From the NCBI GenBank assembly GCA_947627275.1, contig CANQVK010000011.1, positions 1-64,000 on the forward strand: DNA of 64,000 nucleotides. Reading direction: 5' to 3'. The stretch's first letter is position 1, and every line of letters starts with the position of its first letter. The translations under genes were made by a program, and so were the position numbers. Below are positions 1-8,259 of the stretch, piece by piece. The notes below the pieces were generated by a model that made no database searches, had not been told where the DNA came from, and saw only the letters and a list, made by a program, of their open reading frames with translations. The DNA comes from an uncultured Ruminococcus sp. GTDB taxonomy: Bacteria > Bacillota > Clostridia > Oscillospirales > Ruminococcaceae.

Positions 1-238
1 GGACGACAACGATGCTGTGTGTAAAATATGCTGTCAGATATGCGTGATTTGCTATAGCGTTTAGTATATATCAGCAGCATTGTTTGAATTTGCAATAGAG
101 GGAAGTATACATATTGTCTTGAAAATGAAAAAGTTCACACCCCCCCCGATCTTCGGCAGCCGTCTACTATATTATCGTTGAAAACGACATAAAAGTCAAT
201 ATACTTTGCAAATTTTTTGCAAAATTTTTTCGTTTTCT
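1..238. other. Intergenic stretch, no gene seen
   Basis: No open frame here looks like a gene. Around 90-111 there is a degenerate copy of the R2 repeat arm (TTTGCAATAG followed by AGTATAC). A run of eight C lies near 141-148. The rest is AT-rich and leads into the promoter of the two-component operon. Confidence 0.5.
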
Positions 239-267
239 TTGACTTTTGGGTGATTATTTGATAATAT
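239..267 (+). promoter_or_regulatory. Probable sigma-A promoter of the two-component operon
   Basis: TTGACT at 239-244 and TAATAT at 262-267 are separated by 17 bases. Transcription would start near 274, about 30 bases before the response regulator ATG at 304, which has a strong GGAGGG ribosome site. Confidence 0.6.
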
Positions 268-303
268 AATAGTATACTCATTGCTATTCAAATCGGAGGG
301 AAT

Positions 304-969
304 ATGATAAACATTTTAATAATCGAGGACGATGCAAATATCGCCAAAATGATAAAAGCCGCCCTCGCAATGGTCGATTATAACAGTTTTTGCTGCAGCG
401 ACGGCAGGTCGGGAGCTGCCGAAGCTCTGAAAGGCGGCTACGATATAGTTCTGCTTGACATTATGCTCCCCGAAATGGACGGCTGGCAGATCATGGAGAA
501 AATCAAGGATTCGGGCATACCCGTTATCTTCCTTACAGCCTTGCAGGACGTTGCAGACAAAGTAAAAGGACTCCGTCTCGGCGCTGAGGATTATATCGTA
601 AAGCCTTTTGAACCTCTGGAGCTTCTCGCAAGAATAGACGTCGTTCTCCGACGCGAGCATAAAACAAGCACGCTGCTTTCCTACTGCGGCATTGAGATCG
701 ACATAGACAAGCATACCATAACTTCTCAGGGAGAACCCGTTTATCTCACGCCAAAGGAGTTCGACGTTATCGTTTACTTTGTTCAGCACCTCGATATTGC
801 CGTTTCCCGTGAAAGTCTGCTTTCAAACATATGGGGATTTGAATTTGGCGGCGAAAGCCGCACGGTCGATATACACGTTCAGCAGGTTCGCAGGAAATTG
901 GGGCTGAAGGACAAGCTTATAACCATTCCGAAGCTGGGCTATCGTCTTGAAAGCTGTGACTCTCAATGA
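304..969 (+). CDS. OmpR/PhoB-family response regulator
   Basis: DNA-binding response regulator of 221 residues. The N-terminal receiver domain (about 1-115) shows the acidic pocket D9/D10, phospho-acceptor D52 in LLDIMLPEMDG, T78 and K100 in VKPF. The C-terminal winged-helix domain (about 128-220) has the usual SRTVDIHVQQVRRKL recognition region and ends GYRLE. It is the first gene of a three-gene operon. Its stop overlaps the kinase start in an ATGA arrangement, implying translational coupling. The regulon cannot be read from the sequence. Confidence 0.92.
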   Translation: MINILIIEDDANIAKMIKAALAMVDYNSFCCSDGRSGAAEALKGGYDIVLLDIMLPEMDGWQIMEKIKDSGIPVIFLTALQDVADKVKGLRLGAEDYIVKPFEPLELLARIDVVLRREHKTSTLLSYCGIEIDIDKHTITSQGEPVYLTPKEFDVIVYFVQHLDIAVSRESLLSNIWGFEFGGESRTVDIHVQQVRRKLGLKDKLITIPKLGYRLESCDSQ

Positions 970-2405
970 AGCTCTGGCAAAAGATCTTCCTCAGTTCCCT
1001 GCTGCTCATTATAGCGGTAGTGAATATCGTATCCATTATGCTCCTCGGAAACAGCCACCGCCTGCTTATCGAGCGCGAGCAATCTCATGCAGTCAACGAA
1101 CACGAATATTTCACATCGGCTTTCGTAAATACCGTGACCTACGAAAAACTTGCCAAGGACTCGCTCACGCTGAAAGTCACCGAGATAGGCAAGGCGGCGG
1201 AATCGACCGTAAACAGCGTGAGCCGAACCGTAAATTCCGCTATATATTACAGCACCAAGGCTTCTGCGGCTCTTAAAATGCCGAACGCTCTGAATAATCA
1301 GATACATGAAGAACTCCTTGACAATATTGATCTGTCCTGCGGCGAATATACGCTGCTCACCCTTGAATCGGAAAACAAGCATTTCATGACGGTAGGCTCG
1401 GCTGTGCAATTGGACGGTGATCTTTATTATATCGTTACCGCCTCGGACATTACCGAAATTTTCAATCTGCGCAAGCGTCAGTCGGATTTTGTAAGAGAGA
1501 TCAGTATTATCTCGTCTGCCGTTATATCTCTTATACTTCTTATTATAACAATAACTCTCCTTAAGCCCTTGAATCGGCTTAACATATATACTAAGGCGAT
1601 CGCCGGAGGTCAGTACAATATCCGCATACTAAAAAAGGGCAGCCGCGAATTCTGCGAGCTTGCGGATAATATGAACATTATGGCGGACGCTGTTCAAAGC
1701 CACGCCCTGCATCTTGAAAAAATCGCAGAATCCCGTCAGACCTTCATTGCCAATCTTGCCCATGAAATGAAAACTCCCCTTACCTCGATACTGGGATTCG
1801 GCGATCTGCTGAGTATCAAGAAAAAAGTAACGGACAGTGAACGTATCGAGTATGCGGCAGTCATTGTCGAAGAAACAAAAAGGCTTCGCTCGCTTTCCGG
1901 AAAGCTCATGGAGCTTGTAGTACTTGGCGGAACGGAGATAGAAAAAAAGCCCGTTGACCTCCCGAAGCTTATCGGAGACGCCGAAACCGCCCTCACTCCC
2001 CTGTTCACAAAGCGAAACATATCCTTGATAACGGATACGGAAAATATAACTGTTGAAGCGGATGCGGAGCTTTTTAAATCCCTGCTGTACAACATCATCG
2101 AAAACGCCGTAAAAGCTTCTCCCGATAACTCCGAAATTATTCTGAAAGCCAAAAGAAGCAAAGATAAAGCGGTCATAACGGTCGCCGACCACGGTATAGG
2201 AATGACAAAAGAGGAAACGGAACATGTGTTTGAACCGTTCTACATGGCGGATAAATCACGCAGCAGAAAGGCGGGAGGAGCAGGTCTCGGACTTGCTCTG
2301 TGTGCGAAAATCGCAAAGCTCCACAGTTCCGTACTGAAGATCGACAGCTCGCCCGGAAAAGGTACAACTGTTTATATTGAAATGCAGGAGGCGAAAAGCA
2401 AATGA
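966..2405 (+). CDS. Sensor histidine kinase
   Basis: Membrane histidine kinase of 479 residues, partner of the preceding regulator. TM segments lie near 6-28 and 179-199 with an extracytoplasmic sensor region between them. A HAMP-like linker follows, then the H-box with H266 in LAHEMKTPL. The ATPase domain has an N-box (NIIENAVKA), G1 (DHGIGM), F-box (FEPFY) and G2 (GAGLGLAL). All catalytic motifs are intact. The sensor region is not a recognised domain, so the signal is unknown. The stop overlaps the next start by four bases. Confidence 0.92.
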   Translation: MKLWQKIFLSSLLLIIAVVNIVSIMLLGNSHRLLIEREQSHAVNEHEYFTSAFVNTVTYEKLAKDSLTLKVTEIGKAAESTVNSVSRTVNSAIYYSTKASAALKMPNALNNQIHEELLDNIDLSCGEYTLLTLESENKHFMTVGSAVQLDGDLYYIVTASDITEIFNLRKRQSDFVREISIISSAVISLILLIITITLLKPLNRLNIYTKAIAGGQYNIRILKKGSREFCELADNMNIMADAVQSHALHLEKIAESRQTFIANLAHEMKTPLTSILGFGDLLSIKKKVTDSERIEYAAVIVEETKRLRSLSGKLMELVVLGGTEIEKKPVDLPKLIGDAETALTPLFTKRNISLITDTENITVEADAELFKSLLYNIIENAVKASPDNSEIILKAKRSKDKAVITVADHGIGMTKEETEHVFEPFYMADKSRSRKAGGAGLGLALCAKIAKLHSSVLKIDSSPGKGTTVYIEMQEAKSK

Positions 2406-3454
2406 AGCAAAACGTAATTTTCACGATACTCACAGCAATAATACTTGCTCTCGGCTTTTACGCAATGGATATAGCGGAGCTGTTCGGCTTCGGAAAAGAG
2501 GAGAAAAAGCTTATTACCGCTGAAAAAGCAGTCTCAAAGCAGGTATATCTTTCAAACACGAACACGCAGATAGCGCCTATGGAGCTTATACAGGGAAACA
2601 TCGCTCCTGCCGATGACAGGTCTGCCGCAGCAGCTTCGGCAATAGTAAAGGCAATGGCAAAAAACAGCGATCTTTCCGCCATATCATGGGGAGCTCATAC
2701 CGATCTTTTCTCCTCGTGGCAGATAAGTGAAAACGGCTATATTTTCATCAGCGGCTGGGAATATGTCAGCGAAAGAAAAAACATACGGCTGCTTGACTGT
2801 ATAATCGACTCCGAAAGTCTTACTGTGATCTATGTACGTTTTTATGATAACTATTCGGAGCAGCCGTCCTCCGCAGACGTAAACCAAGGGCTGAAACAGC
2901 TTGCCGAGGATTCGGAATTTTTTTACACATCTCTTGACAGTATTGCTCTTAAACTCGAAGAAGAAATACGTAATGAAAATCCTTCTTACGAGTTTATATC
3001 TCTCGCTTCAATTAAGGATCTTACGGAGCATCAGAGCATTTCCGCATATGATACAGTTGCTCTTAATCACAAATGCTATAATCAGTACATCATTATGAAA
3101 ACCATTGTTGAAAATCTATACAATTCGGAGCTTACGTCGTTTATGATCGCCCCTGCTTCATTATCAACTATCAGTATTTTCGATGAAGATACGAAAACAG
3201 AGATCGGCGGAGTTATGCCGCTATTTGAAAAAATCACGCAATGCCCCGAACTCGAATCCCCCGAGTATACCGCATACGGCAGTTGTATCTATCAGACCGT
3301 CTCTCTCGATGACGACCGTCTCACGGTGATCTACAATGTTCTCAGCAATAATGTCGAGGGATTTTTCTACGATAGGGACTTTTCTTCCAATAATTCCTGG
3401 AATGTCGAGGGATTTTCTACAATAGGGACTTTTCTTCCAATAATTCCCAGATAG
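2402..3454 (+). CDS. Uncharacterised membrane-anchored protein, third gene of the two-component operon
   Basis: 350 residues with one N-terminal TM helix (about 5-24) and an extracytoplasmic remainder; no family recognised. Its place in the operon suggests an accessory role for the kinase, by analogy with YycH/YycI-type helpers; this is inference. The 3' end is odd. A 51-base segment (3350-3400) is followed by a 50-base near-copy (3401-3450) that has lost one T in a T-run, changes frame, and ends the protein early at 3454. Without the lost base, the second copy would restore NRDFSSNNS and run on about seven codons to a TAA. Confidence 0.75.
   Translation: MKQNVIFTILTAIILALGFYAMDIAELFGFGKEEKKLITAEKAVSKQVYLSNTNTQIAPMELIQGNIAPADDRSAAAASAIVKAMAKNSDLSAISWGAHTDLFSSWQISENGYIFISGWEYVSERKNIRLLDCIIDSESLTVIYVRFYDNYSEQPSSADVNQGLKQLAEDSEFFYTSLDSIALKLEEEIRNENPSYEFISLASIKDLTEHQSISAYDTVALNHKCYNQYIIMKTIVENLYNSELTSFMIAPASLSTISIFDEDTKTEIGGVMPLFEKITQCPELESPEYTAYGSCIYQTVSLDDDRLTVIYNVLSNNVEGFFYDRDFSSNNSWNVEGFSTIGTFLPIIPR
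3350..3450 (+). repeat. 51/50-base tandem duplication
   Basis: Copy 1 is 3350-3400 and copy 2 is 3401-3450. They differ by one T in a T-run, a G/A change and the last three bases. Copy 1 keeps the frame (17 codons); copy 2 does not. Confidence 0.9.
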
Positions 3455-3480
3455 AAAAAATTATCAATTAACAACTATAA

Positions 3481-3517
3481 AAGCTCCGTTGGAATTATAA
3501 CCAACGGAGCTTTTTTT
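3481..3517. terminator. Bidirectional intrinsic terminator
   Basis: AAGCTCCGTTGG and CCAACGGAGCTT form a perfect 12-bp stem around an 8-base loop, followed on the plus strand by a run of T and on the minus strand by A-rich sequence giving T. It serves the plus-strand two-component operon and the convergent metK. Confidence 0.88.
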
Positions 3518-3530
3518 GGCAAATTTGTTA

Positions 3531-4718
3531 TTATGAATTTACAGCTGCTCTGAGAGCTTCCGCTTTATCCGTTTTTTCCCATGCCGTACCAAGGTCTTCA
3601 CGTCCCATATGTCCGTATGCCGCAAGACGGCGGTACTGCGGCTTTTTCAGGTCGAGCATCTTTATAATTGCTGACGGTCTGAGGTCGAAAAGCTTGGAAA
3701 CAGCTTCGGAAATAAGCGCTTCGTCAGCTTTTCCAGTACCGAACGTGTCAACGAGTATCGAAATAGGCTTTGCAACTCCGATAGCGTAGGAAAGCTGTAC
3801 CTCACATTTGTCCGCAAGTCCTGCCGCAACGATGTTTTTAGCGATATATCGAGCCGCATAAGCCGCCGAACGGTCAACCTTCGTAGGATCCTTTCCGCTG
3901 AACGCTCCGCCGCCGTGACGTGAATATCCGCCGTATGTATCAACGATTATCTTGCGTCCCGTCAGACCGCTGTCGCCCTGCGGTCCGCCGACGACAAAAC
4001 GTCCCGTCGGATTTATGTAAAACTTTGTATTTTCGTCCAAAAGCCCGGAAGGGATAACGGCACGTATAACGTACTCCTCTATGTCACGTCTGAGCTGTCC
4101 AAGAGAAACGTCTGCCGAATGCTGAGAAGATACGACAACTGCGTCTACTCTTACAGGCTTATCATCGTGATATTCAACAGTTACCTGAGATTTTCCGTCC
4201 GGTCGGAGATAACGAAGCGTTCCGTCCTTGCGCACCTCCGTAAGCTTCATGGCAAGCTTGTGAGCAAGCGAAATAGGCAGGGGCATAAGCTCGGGAGTCT
4301 CGTTGCACGCATAGCCGAACATGATGCCCTGATCTCCCGCGCCGTTTGAAAGTCCGTCGCTTTCGCCGTTTTCCTCACGATACTCGTATGCTTCATTGAC
4401 GCCCATAGCAATATCCGGGGACTGCTCGTCAATAGTTGTGAGAACGGAGCAGGTGTGAGCGTCAAAGCCGTATTTTGCTCTGTCATAGCCGATGTCCGAT
4501 ACTACCTTACGTGCGATCTTTGGAATATCCACCTTAGCCTTCGTTGAAATTTCACCCATGCACATTATCATGCCTGTGGTAACGACTGTTTCGCAGGCAA
4601 CTCGGGAATTTTCGTCCTGCTCCAGCATTGCGTCCAGAATAGCGTCCGAGATTTGATCGCATATTTTATCGGGATGACCTTCCGTTACCGATTCTGATGT
4701 AAAAAATACCTTTTTCAT
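3531..4718 (-). CDS. metK: S-adenosylmethionine synthetase
   Basis: Makes S-adenosylmethionine from methionine and ATP in the cytosol. 395 residues, the usual family length. Diagnostic motifs present: [16 protein letters not shown] near the N terminus (catalytic His and Asp), [12 protein letters not shown], and [19 protein letters not shown]. The ATG at 4718 follows GGAGG with good spacing. It is monocistronic, read from a consensus promoter through a SAM-I riboswitch, so its own product represses it. Confidence 0.98.
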   Translation of the reverse strand: MKKVFFTSESVTEGHPDKICDQISDAILDAMLEQDENSRVACETVVTTGMIMCMGEISTKAKVDIPKIARKVVSDIGYDRAKYGFDAHTCSVLTTIDEQSPDIAMGVNEAYEYREENGESDGLSNGAGDQGIMFGYACNETPELMPLPISLAHKLAMKLTEVRKDGTLRYLRPDGKSQVTVEYHDDKPVRVDAVVVSSQHSADVSLGQLRRDIEEYVIRAVIPSGLLDENTKFYINPTGRFVVGGPQGDSGLTGRKIIVDTYGGYSRHGGGAFSGKDPTKVDRSAAYAARYIAKNIVAAGLADKCEVQLSYAIGVAKPISILVDTFGTGKADEALISEAVSKLFDLRPSAIIKMLDLKKPQYRRLAAYGHMGREDLGTAWEKTDKAEALRAAVNS

Positions 4719-4881
4719 TTTTGACCTCCATAAAATTTTCTTTGGAAACGCCGTACTAAGGAATCATAAAGAAATAAGCTGCACGTTTCTGCTTGTCTGA
4801 TTTGCCCTGTGCATAAACGCAAAACTTATTCCCTTATGATTGCTAATTCGTCAAAAATCTCTGTACGACGCCGCCTTTACC

Positions 4882-4913
4882 AAAAGAAAAAGCGCCCTTA
4901 CCGTAGGACGCTT
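4882..4913 (-). terminator. Riboswitch expression-platform terminator
   Basis: On the minus strand AGCGTCC and GGGCGCT form a 7-bp stem with one G-U pair, followed directly by a T-rich run. It lies between the SAM-I aptamer and metK, as expected of an attenuator switched by ligand. Confidence 0.8.
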
Positions 4914-4943
4914 CGATTTCTGAGTTTTGAAAACTGCTCATTG

Positions 4944-5056
4944 ATCCTCATCTTTCGGTACATACCGCAGGATTTAGCACCGATACGCAAGCTTTTCCGC
5001 TTGGCAGGTTGCCGGGCTTCACAGGACCTGTTTCCTCCGCCGCTCTTGATAAGGTA
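4944..5056 (-). ncRNA. SAM-I (S-box) riboswitch aptamer
   Basis: Read on the minus strand, the region has the S-box signature: CTTATCAAGAG at the 5' end, a GGAGG element, CCCGGCAACC, GGTGCTAAATCCTGC, and GATGAG at the 3' end, which pairs with CTTATC to close P1. It starts just after the mapped promoter and is followed by an intrinsic terminator before metK. SAM binding should favour termination. Confidence 0.93.
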
Positions 5057-5063
5057 TGATTTT

Positions 5064-5092
5064 ATTATACTATATTTATCATGCTTTGTCAA
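5064..5092 (-). promoter_or_regulatory. Consensus sigma-A promoter of metK
   Basis: On the minus strand TTGACA (5087-5092) and TATAAT (5064-5069) are 17 bases apart, both perfect. The start point would fall at the first base or two of the SAM-I aptamer. Confidence 0.88.
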
Positions 5093-5158
5093 TAGTCTGG
5101 GAAATTTTTTCACGGAAATCAATTTTCAAAATATATTCAATAAAATTTTCTAAATGTA

Positions 5159-5225
5159 GGGACACGGCGTGCCGTGTCCCTCTTGTTTTTCTCGAAATCT
5201 CACACGGACACGACGCGTTGTGTCC
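5159..5225. repeat. Two R1 palindromes
   Basis: Copy 1 at 5159-5180 is a perfect palindrome with arms GGGACACGGC/GCCGTGTCCC. Copy 2 at 5206-5225 has arms GGACACGACG/CGTTGTGTCC with one wobble pair. Related copies lie at 32489-32518, 53945-53968 and 58470-58507. Confidence 0.85.
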
Positions 5226-5498
5226 CTACAAATTCAGATATATTTTTAGAGTGATTTCCGTGAAATTATTTCATGATTTTATGGGCTGTTGCTTTTGGAA
5301 TCCCCATTTTAGTTTGCAATAGCGGCGAGTATAATGTGTATAAAATTTTTGTGGGTCTGATACTTAGCTTCGACAGTTTTTTTGAATATGCGATGTTATA
5401 ATATGGTTACTAAAGACAAAAGCGCTATCTGAAGCTTAAGCGGACTGACATCGGGATCCCAAAGGCACAGTATGCCGCGGCTTTACAAAAGATAAAAT
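5226..5498. other. Repeat-rich gap upstream of spoIIA
   Basis: No gene seen. 5294-5311 resembles the reversed R3 edge (TTGGAATCCCCAT). 5313-5333 is a solo R2 arm (TTTGCAATAGCGGCGAGTATA without its partner). 5425-5480 is a diverged R3 edge (CTTAAGCGGACTGACATC, then GGGATCCCAAAGG). A TATAAT at 5397-5402 is a possible -10 box for the spoIIA operon, but no good -35 box is seen. Confidence 0.5.
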
Positions 5499-5653
5499 AG
5501 ACCTCCCCGGAAACTAACGTGCGCCGTTTGCCGAAAGTTTTTAGCGATAGGCAAGAATAACGACAACGATGTGCTGCCGCCCTCATAGGAGAAAGACGAC
5601 GCATATCGCTAAAGGATTATGGCGGCGGTACGCAGTAGTTTCCGAAGAGGTCT
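5499..5653 (+). ncRNA. Unassigned structured RNA upstream of spoIIAA
   Basis: Four colinear inverted arms nest in about 155 bases: AGACCTC 5499-5505 with GAGGTCT 5647-5653; GGAAACTA 5509-5516 with TAGTTTCC 5636-5643; CGT and CGCCG (5518-5526) with CGGCG and ACG (5623-5632); TTTAGCGATA 5540-5549 with TATCGCTAAA 5604-5613. The structure ends 46 bases before the spoIIAA start. I could not match it to a known riboswitch or housekeeping RNA. It could be a cis-regulatory leader, an independent RNA or a decayed palindromic element. Confidence 0.55.
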
Positions 5654-5699
5654 GATAATTTAAGTTGCAGACAGCGCGGACAAAAGAGGTGTAGGAGCA

Positions 5700-6005
5700 A
5701 TGAAAATCAGTATCAAATCCGAAAACGGTACGGCGATAGCAATGCTCAGCGGTGAGATAGATCATCATACGGCAAAGTCGCTGAGGTCTGAGATAGACCG
5801 TTTTGTAATAACCATGCAGCCGGACAGACTTGCAATGGACTTTACGGGGATAACCTTTATGGACAGCTCGGGAATAGGACTGATAATAGGCAGGTACAAG
5901 CTTATGAAGGAGTGCGGCGGACAGCTTGAGATACGCAGTCCTCAGCCATACATACGGCGTGTTCTCAAGCTTTCCGGCATCGAGCGGATAGTAAAAATAG
6001 TGTGA
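5700..6005 (+). CDS. spoIIAA: Anti-sigma F factor antagonist SpoIIAA
   Basis: STAS-domain protein of 101 residues, slightly shorter than the Bacillus protein. It frees sigma F by binding SpoIIAB in the forespore once dephosphorylated. The phosphorylation site lies in TFMDSSGIGLIIGRY near residue 57-58. First gene of spoIIAA-spoIIAB-sigF, nine bases before spoIIAB. The order and the length match the sporulation operon rather than a general stress module. Confidence 0.93.
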   Translation: MKISIKSENGTAIAMLSGEIDHHTAKSLRSEIDRFVITMQPDRLAMDFTGITFMDSSGIGLIIGRYKLMKECGGQLEIRSPQPYIRRVLKLSGIERIVKIV

Positions 6006-6014
6006 GGTGAGACG

Positions 6015-6452
6015 ATGGAAACAGTAAACGAGATAAAAATTATTCTGCCATCCCATTCTGTCAACGAGGGGACGGCAAGAGCGGCGGTATCCTCCTTTGT
6101 GATACAGTCCGACCCGACTGTTGAAGAGCTTTCGGACATACGTACAGCCGTATCGGAGGCGGTGACGAACGCCATAGTTCACGGCTACAGGGGAACTCAG
6201 GGTAAGATAGAGCTGACAATAAAGCTTCTTGCAAACCGAGAAATATACATAAAGATCAAGGACTGCGGATGCGGCATTCCCGATGTAGAGCAGGCTATGG
6301 AGCCGCTTTTCACGACAGCTCCCGAGGAGGAACGGTCGGGTCTTGGATTTTCCGTTATGGAGAGCTTTATGGACAAGCTGATGGTGAAAAGCAGGGTCGG
6401 CAAGGGGACGACGGTAACAATGCGCAAGAGGCTCGGCGATCATGGGAACTGA
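6015..6452 (+). CDS. spoIIAB: Anti-sigma F factor SpoIIAB
   Basis: Serine kinase and anti-sigma factor of 145 residues with a GHKL ATPase fold: N-box EAVTNAIVHGY, G1 KDCGCGIPD, G2 RSGLGFSVMES. It holds sigma F inactive and phosphorylates SpoIIAA. GGTGAG precedes the ATG with short spacing. Its 3' end overlaps sigF by 11 bases. Confidence 0.94.
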   Translation: METVNEIKIILPSHSVNEGTARAAVSSFVIQSDPTVEELSDIRTAVSEAVTNAIVHGYRGTQGKIELTIKLLANREIYIKIKDCGCGIPDVEQAMEPLFTTAPEEERSGLGFSVMESFMDKLMVKSRVGKGTTVTMRKRLGDHGN

Positions 6453-7092
6453 AGTCAAGGCTGAGGAAAATTTAGGTCTTGTTCATCTTTGCGCCAACCG
6501 TTTCCGAGGACGCGGGATAGAATATGAAGACCTGTATTCGGCAGGCTGTCTGGGACTTCTGAAAGCCGTAAAAGCCTTCGATCCAAACAGGGGCGTGAAA
6601 TTTTCCACATATGCCGTACCTGTTATACTGGGTGAAATTAAGCGGCTTTTTCGCGACGGCGGAACGCTTCGGGTCAGCCGAAGTCTGAAAGAGCTTTCCA
6701 TGCGTCTGCAAAAAATATGCTCGGAATTTTTTCTGCGGGAGGGCAGAGATCCTGCGATCAGCGAGTTATCGGAAATTTCAGGAGAATCCGAAACGGATAT
6801 ATCGGAAGCTTTATGCGCAGCTCAGCCGCTTTTGTCGTTGACGGCTTCGGACGACAGCGAGGGACAGCTTGACGTACCTGTTGAAGCGCCCGATGAACAG
6901 ATCGTCGATCTGCTTGCCTTGCGGCAGATAATGACGGCTTTGCCCGAGAATGACAAGATGCTGCTTGAATTGAGATACTTTAAAAATTTAACTCAATCTA
7001 AAACGGCAAAGATACTTGACATGACGCAGGTACAGGTATCAAGGCGTGAAAAAAAGCTCCTTGCACAGATGCGAAAGGAGCTGCTGAACTGA
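6442..7092 (+). CDS. sigF: RNA polymerase sporulation sigma factor SigF
   Basis: 216-residue sigma-70 factor, shorter than Bacillus SigF mainly at the N terminus. Region 2 shows YEDLYSAGCLGLLKAVKAFD and GVKFSTYAVPVILGEIKR; region 3 follows; the region 4 helix-turn-helix (about 180-212) contains LTQSKTAKILDMTQVQVSRRE. The start overlaps spoIIAB, giving translational coupling. It directs early forespore transcription. No further gene follows in this operon. Confidence 0.93.
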   Translation: MGTEVKAEENLGLVHLCANRFRGRGIEYEDLYSAGCLGLLKAVKAFDPNRGVKFSTYAVPVILGEIKRLFRDGGTLRVSRSLKELSMRLQKICSEFFLREGRDPAISELSEISGESETDISEALCAAQPLLSLTASDDSEGQLDVPVEAPDEQIVDLLALRQIMTALPENDKMLLELRYFKNLTQSKTAKILDMTQVQVSRREKKLLAQMRKELLN

Positions 7093-7117
7093 ACATACTT
7101 TAAAAAATCACTATTTA

Positions 7118-7154
7118 CAACTTAAGTGGGGGACGCCGTCCCTCACTTAAATTG
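7118..7154. terminator. Palindrome between sigF and hemW, likely terminator
   Basis: CAACTTAAGTG and GGGACG form an imperfect stem with CGTCCC and CACTTAA-TTG. It sits between the convergent ends of sigF and hemW. ACAACTTAAGTG also opens the R3 repeat at 10955, so this may be an R3 fragment acting as a terminator. No strong T-run follows directly. Confidence 0.5.
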
Positions 7155-7164
7155 TAGACAGTGT

Positions 7165-8259
7165 TTAAAAAATAAGAAATTCAATAACTGAATTTGACAT
7201 GAGAAAGCCTTTTTCCGTCAAGGAGACTTTATCGTCGTTGTATTTAACGTACCCTGCTTCAATAAGCGGGGGAATTTTTTTTTCAATATCGCTTCTGTGA
7301 GCTTCAACGTCTTTGAGGTCAAGTCCCTCTGCAAGTCTCAGGCGGAGCATTGAAAATTCCTCAAATCCGCACGGAGAACTATCCATAATTTCCGTATGCT
7401 GAACAGGCGAGTCAATAAACGCCTTTATATCGGGAACTGCGGCAAAACGCTTTCCATTATAGCACGAATGAGCGGACGGACCTATACCTATATAATCAAG
7501 GCATTTCCAGTAGCGGCAGTTATGGCGGCTCTCAAAGCCGGGTTTAGAAAAATTTGATACTTCGTACTGCAAAAAGCCTTTTTCCCGAAGTCTTTCCGTC
7601 ATAGTCATATAAAGCTCGGCGGTTTCGTCATCGTTCGGTACGGAGTTTCGTATCTCCTTGCAGTCAAAGGACGTGCCTTTTTCGATTTTCAGGATATATG
7701 CGGAAATATGCTGTATAGGCAGCTCCGCCATTCTGTCGATGGAAAGCTTAAGCTTTTCCGCCGTCTGGTCGGGCAGAGCAGTCATAAGGTCGCAGGAAAT
7801 ATTACAGAAACCTGCTTTTTCCGCATCGTAAACGGATTTTACCGCTCGTTCGGCGATGTGGGTACGTCCAAGCAGCTTCAATTCGTCATCGAGCATGGAC
7901 TGAACTCCGATAGACAGCCTGTTTACCCCGATCTCACGAAGCTTTGCAAGCTTTTCATATGTCAGAGTATTAGGGTTGGCTTCAAGAGTTATCTCCGCAT
8001 TGCCGGATAGATCAAAGTATGTTTTTATATGTGCAATAAATTGAAAAATCTGTTCCGCCGACAGCAGCGACGGAGTTCCGCCGCCGAAATATACCGTATC
8101 GAGGACTGCGGTTTTGTTGGAATAATGCTTGATGTTCCGCAGAACGGCGTCGGTATAGGCGTCGGCATTTGATTTTGTATAGCTGACGGAATAAAAATCG
8201 CAGTAGCGGCATTTTTTTCCGCAGAACGGTACATGGATATAAAGTCCGAGGGTATTCAT
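7165..8259 (-). CDS. hemW: HemW-type radical SAM protein
   Basis: 364 residues. LYIHVPFCGKKCRYCDFYS carries the CX3CX2C iron-sulfur motif followed by the extra aromatic typical of the HemN/HemW group. The YFGGGTPS and SIGVQSM motifs and the HemN C-terminal domain follow. The family is annotated as heme chaperone or coproporphyrinogen oxidase-like; the downstream lepA-linked copy in Firmicutes is generally HemW. The start overlaps the preceding stop in an ATGA. Last gene of the lepA operon. Confidence 0.88.
   Translation of the reverse strand: MNTLGLYIHVPFCGKKCRYCDFYSVSYTKSNADAYTDAVLRNIKHYSNKTAVLDTVYFGGGTPSLLSAEQIFQFIAHIKTYFDLSGNAEITLEANPNTLTYEKLAKLREIGVNRLSIGVQSMLDDELKLLGRTHIAERAVKSVYDAEKAGFCNISCDLMTALPDQTAEKLKLSIDRMAELPIQHISAYILKIEKGTSFDCKEIRNSVPNDDETAELYMTMTERLREKGFLQYEVSNFSKPGFESRHNCRYWKCLDYIGIGPSAHSCYNGKRFAAVPDIKAFIDSPVQHTEIMDSSPCGFEEFSMLRLRLAEGLDLKDVEAHRSDIEKKIPPLIEAGYVKYNDDKVSLTEKGFLMSNSVIEFLIF

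Noticed and set aside
5425-5480. Possible c-di-AMP (ydaO-type) riboswitch from CTTAAGCGG and GGGATCCC
   Set aside because: The sequence instead matches the edge of the R3 repeat at 10960, and the conserved ydaO core is missing.
5355-5580. tmRNA-like fragments (CTTCGACAG near 5368; AATAACGACAACGATG near 5556)
   Set aside because: There is no T-arm or CCA-type 3' end at the expected distance and no tag ending like ALAA, so this is not a tmRNA gene; the resemblance is short.
5583-6458. 291-codon minus-strand ORF opposite spoIIAA-spoIIAB
   Set aside because: It is antisense to two clearly conserved genes, has no ribosome site or recognisable motif, and reflects codon bias of the plus strand.
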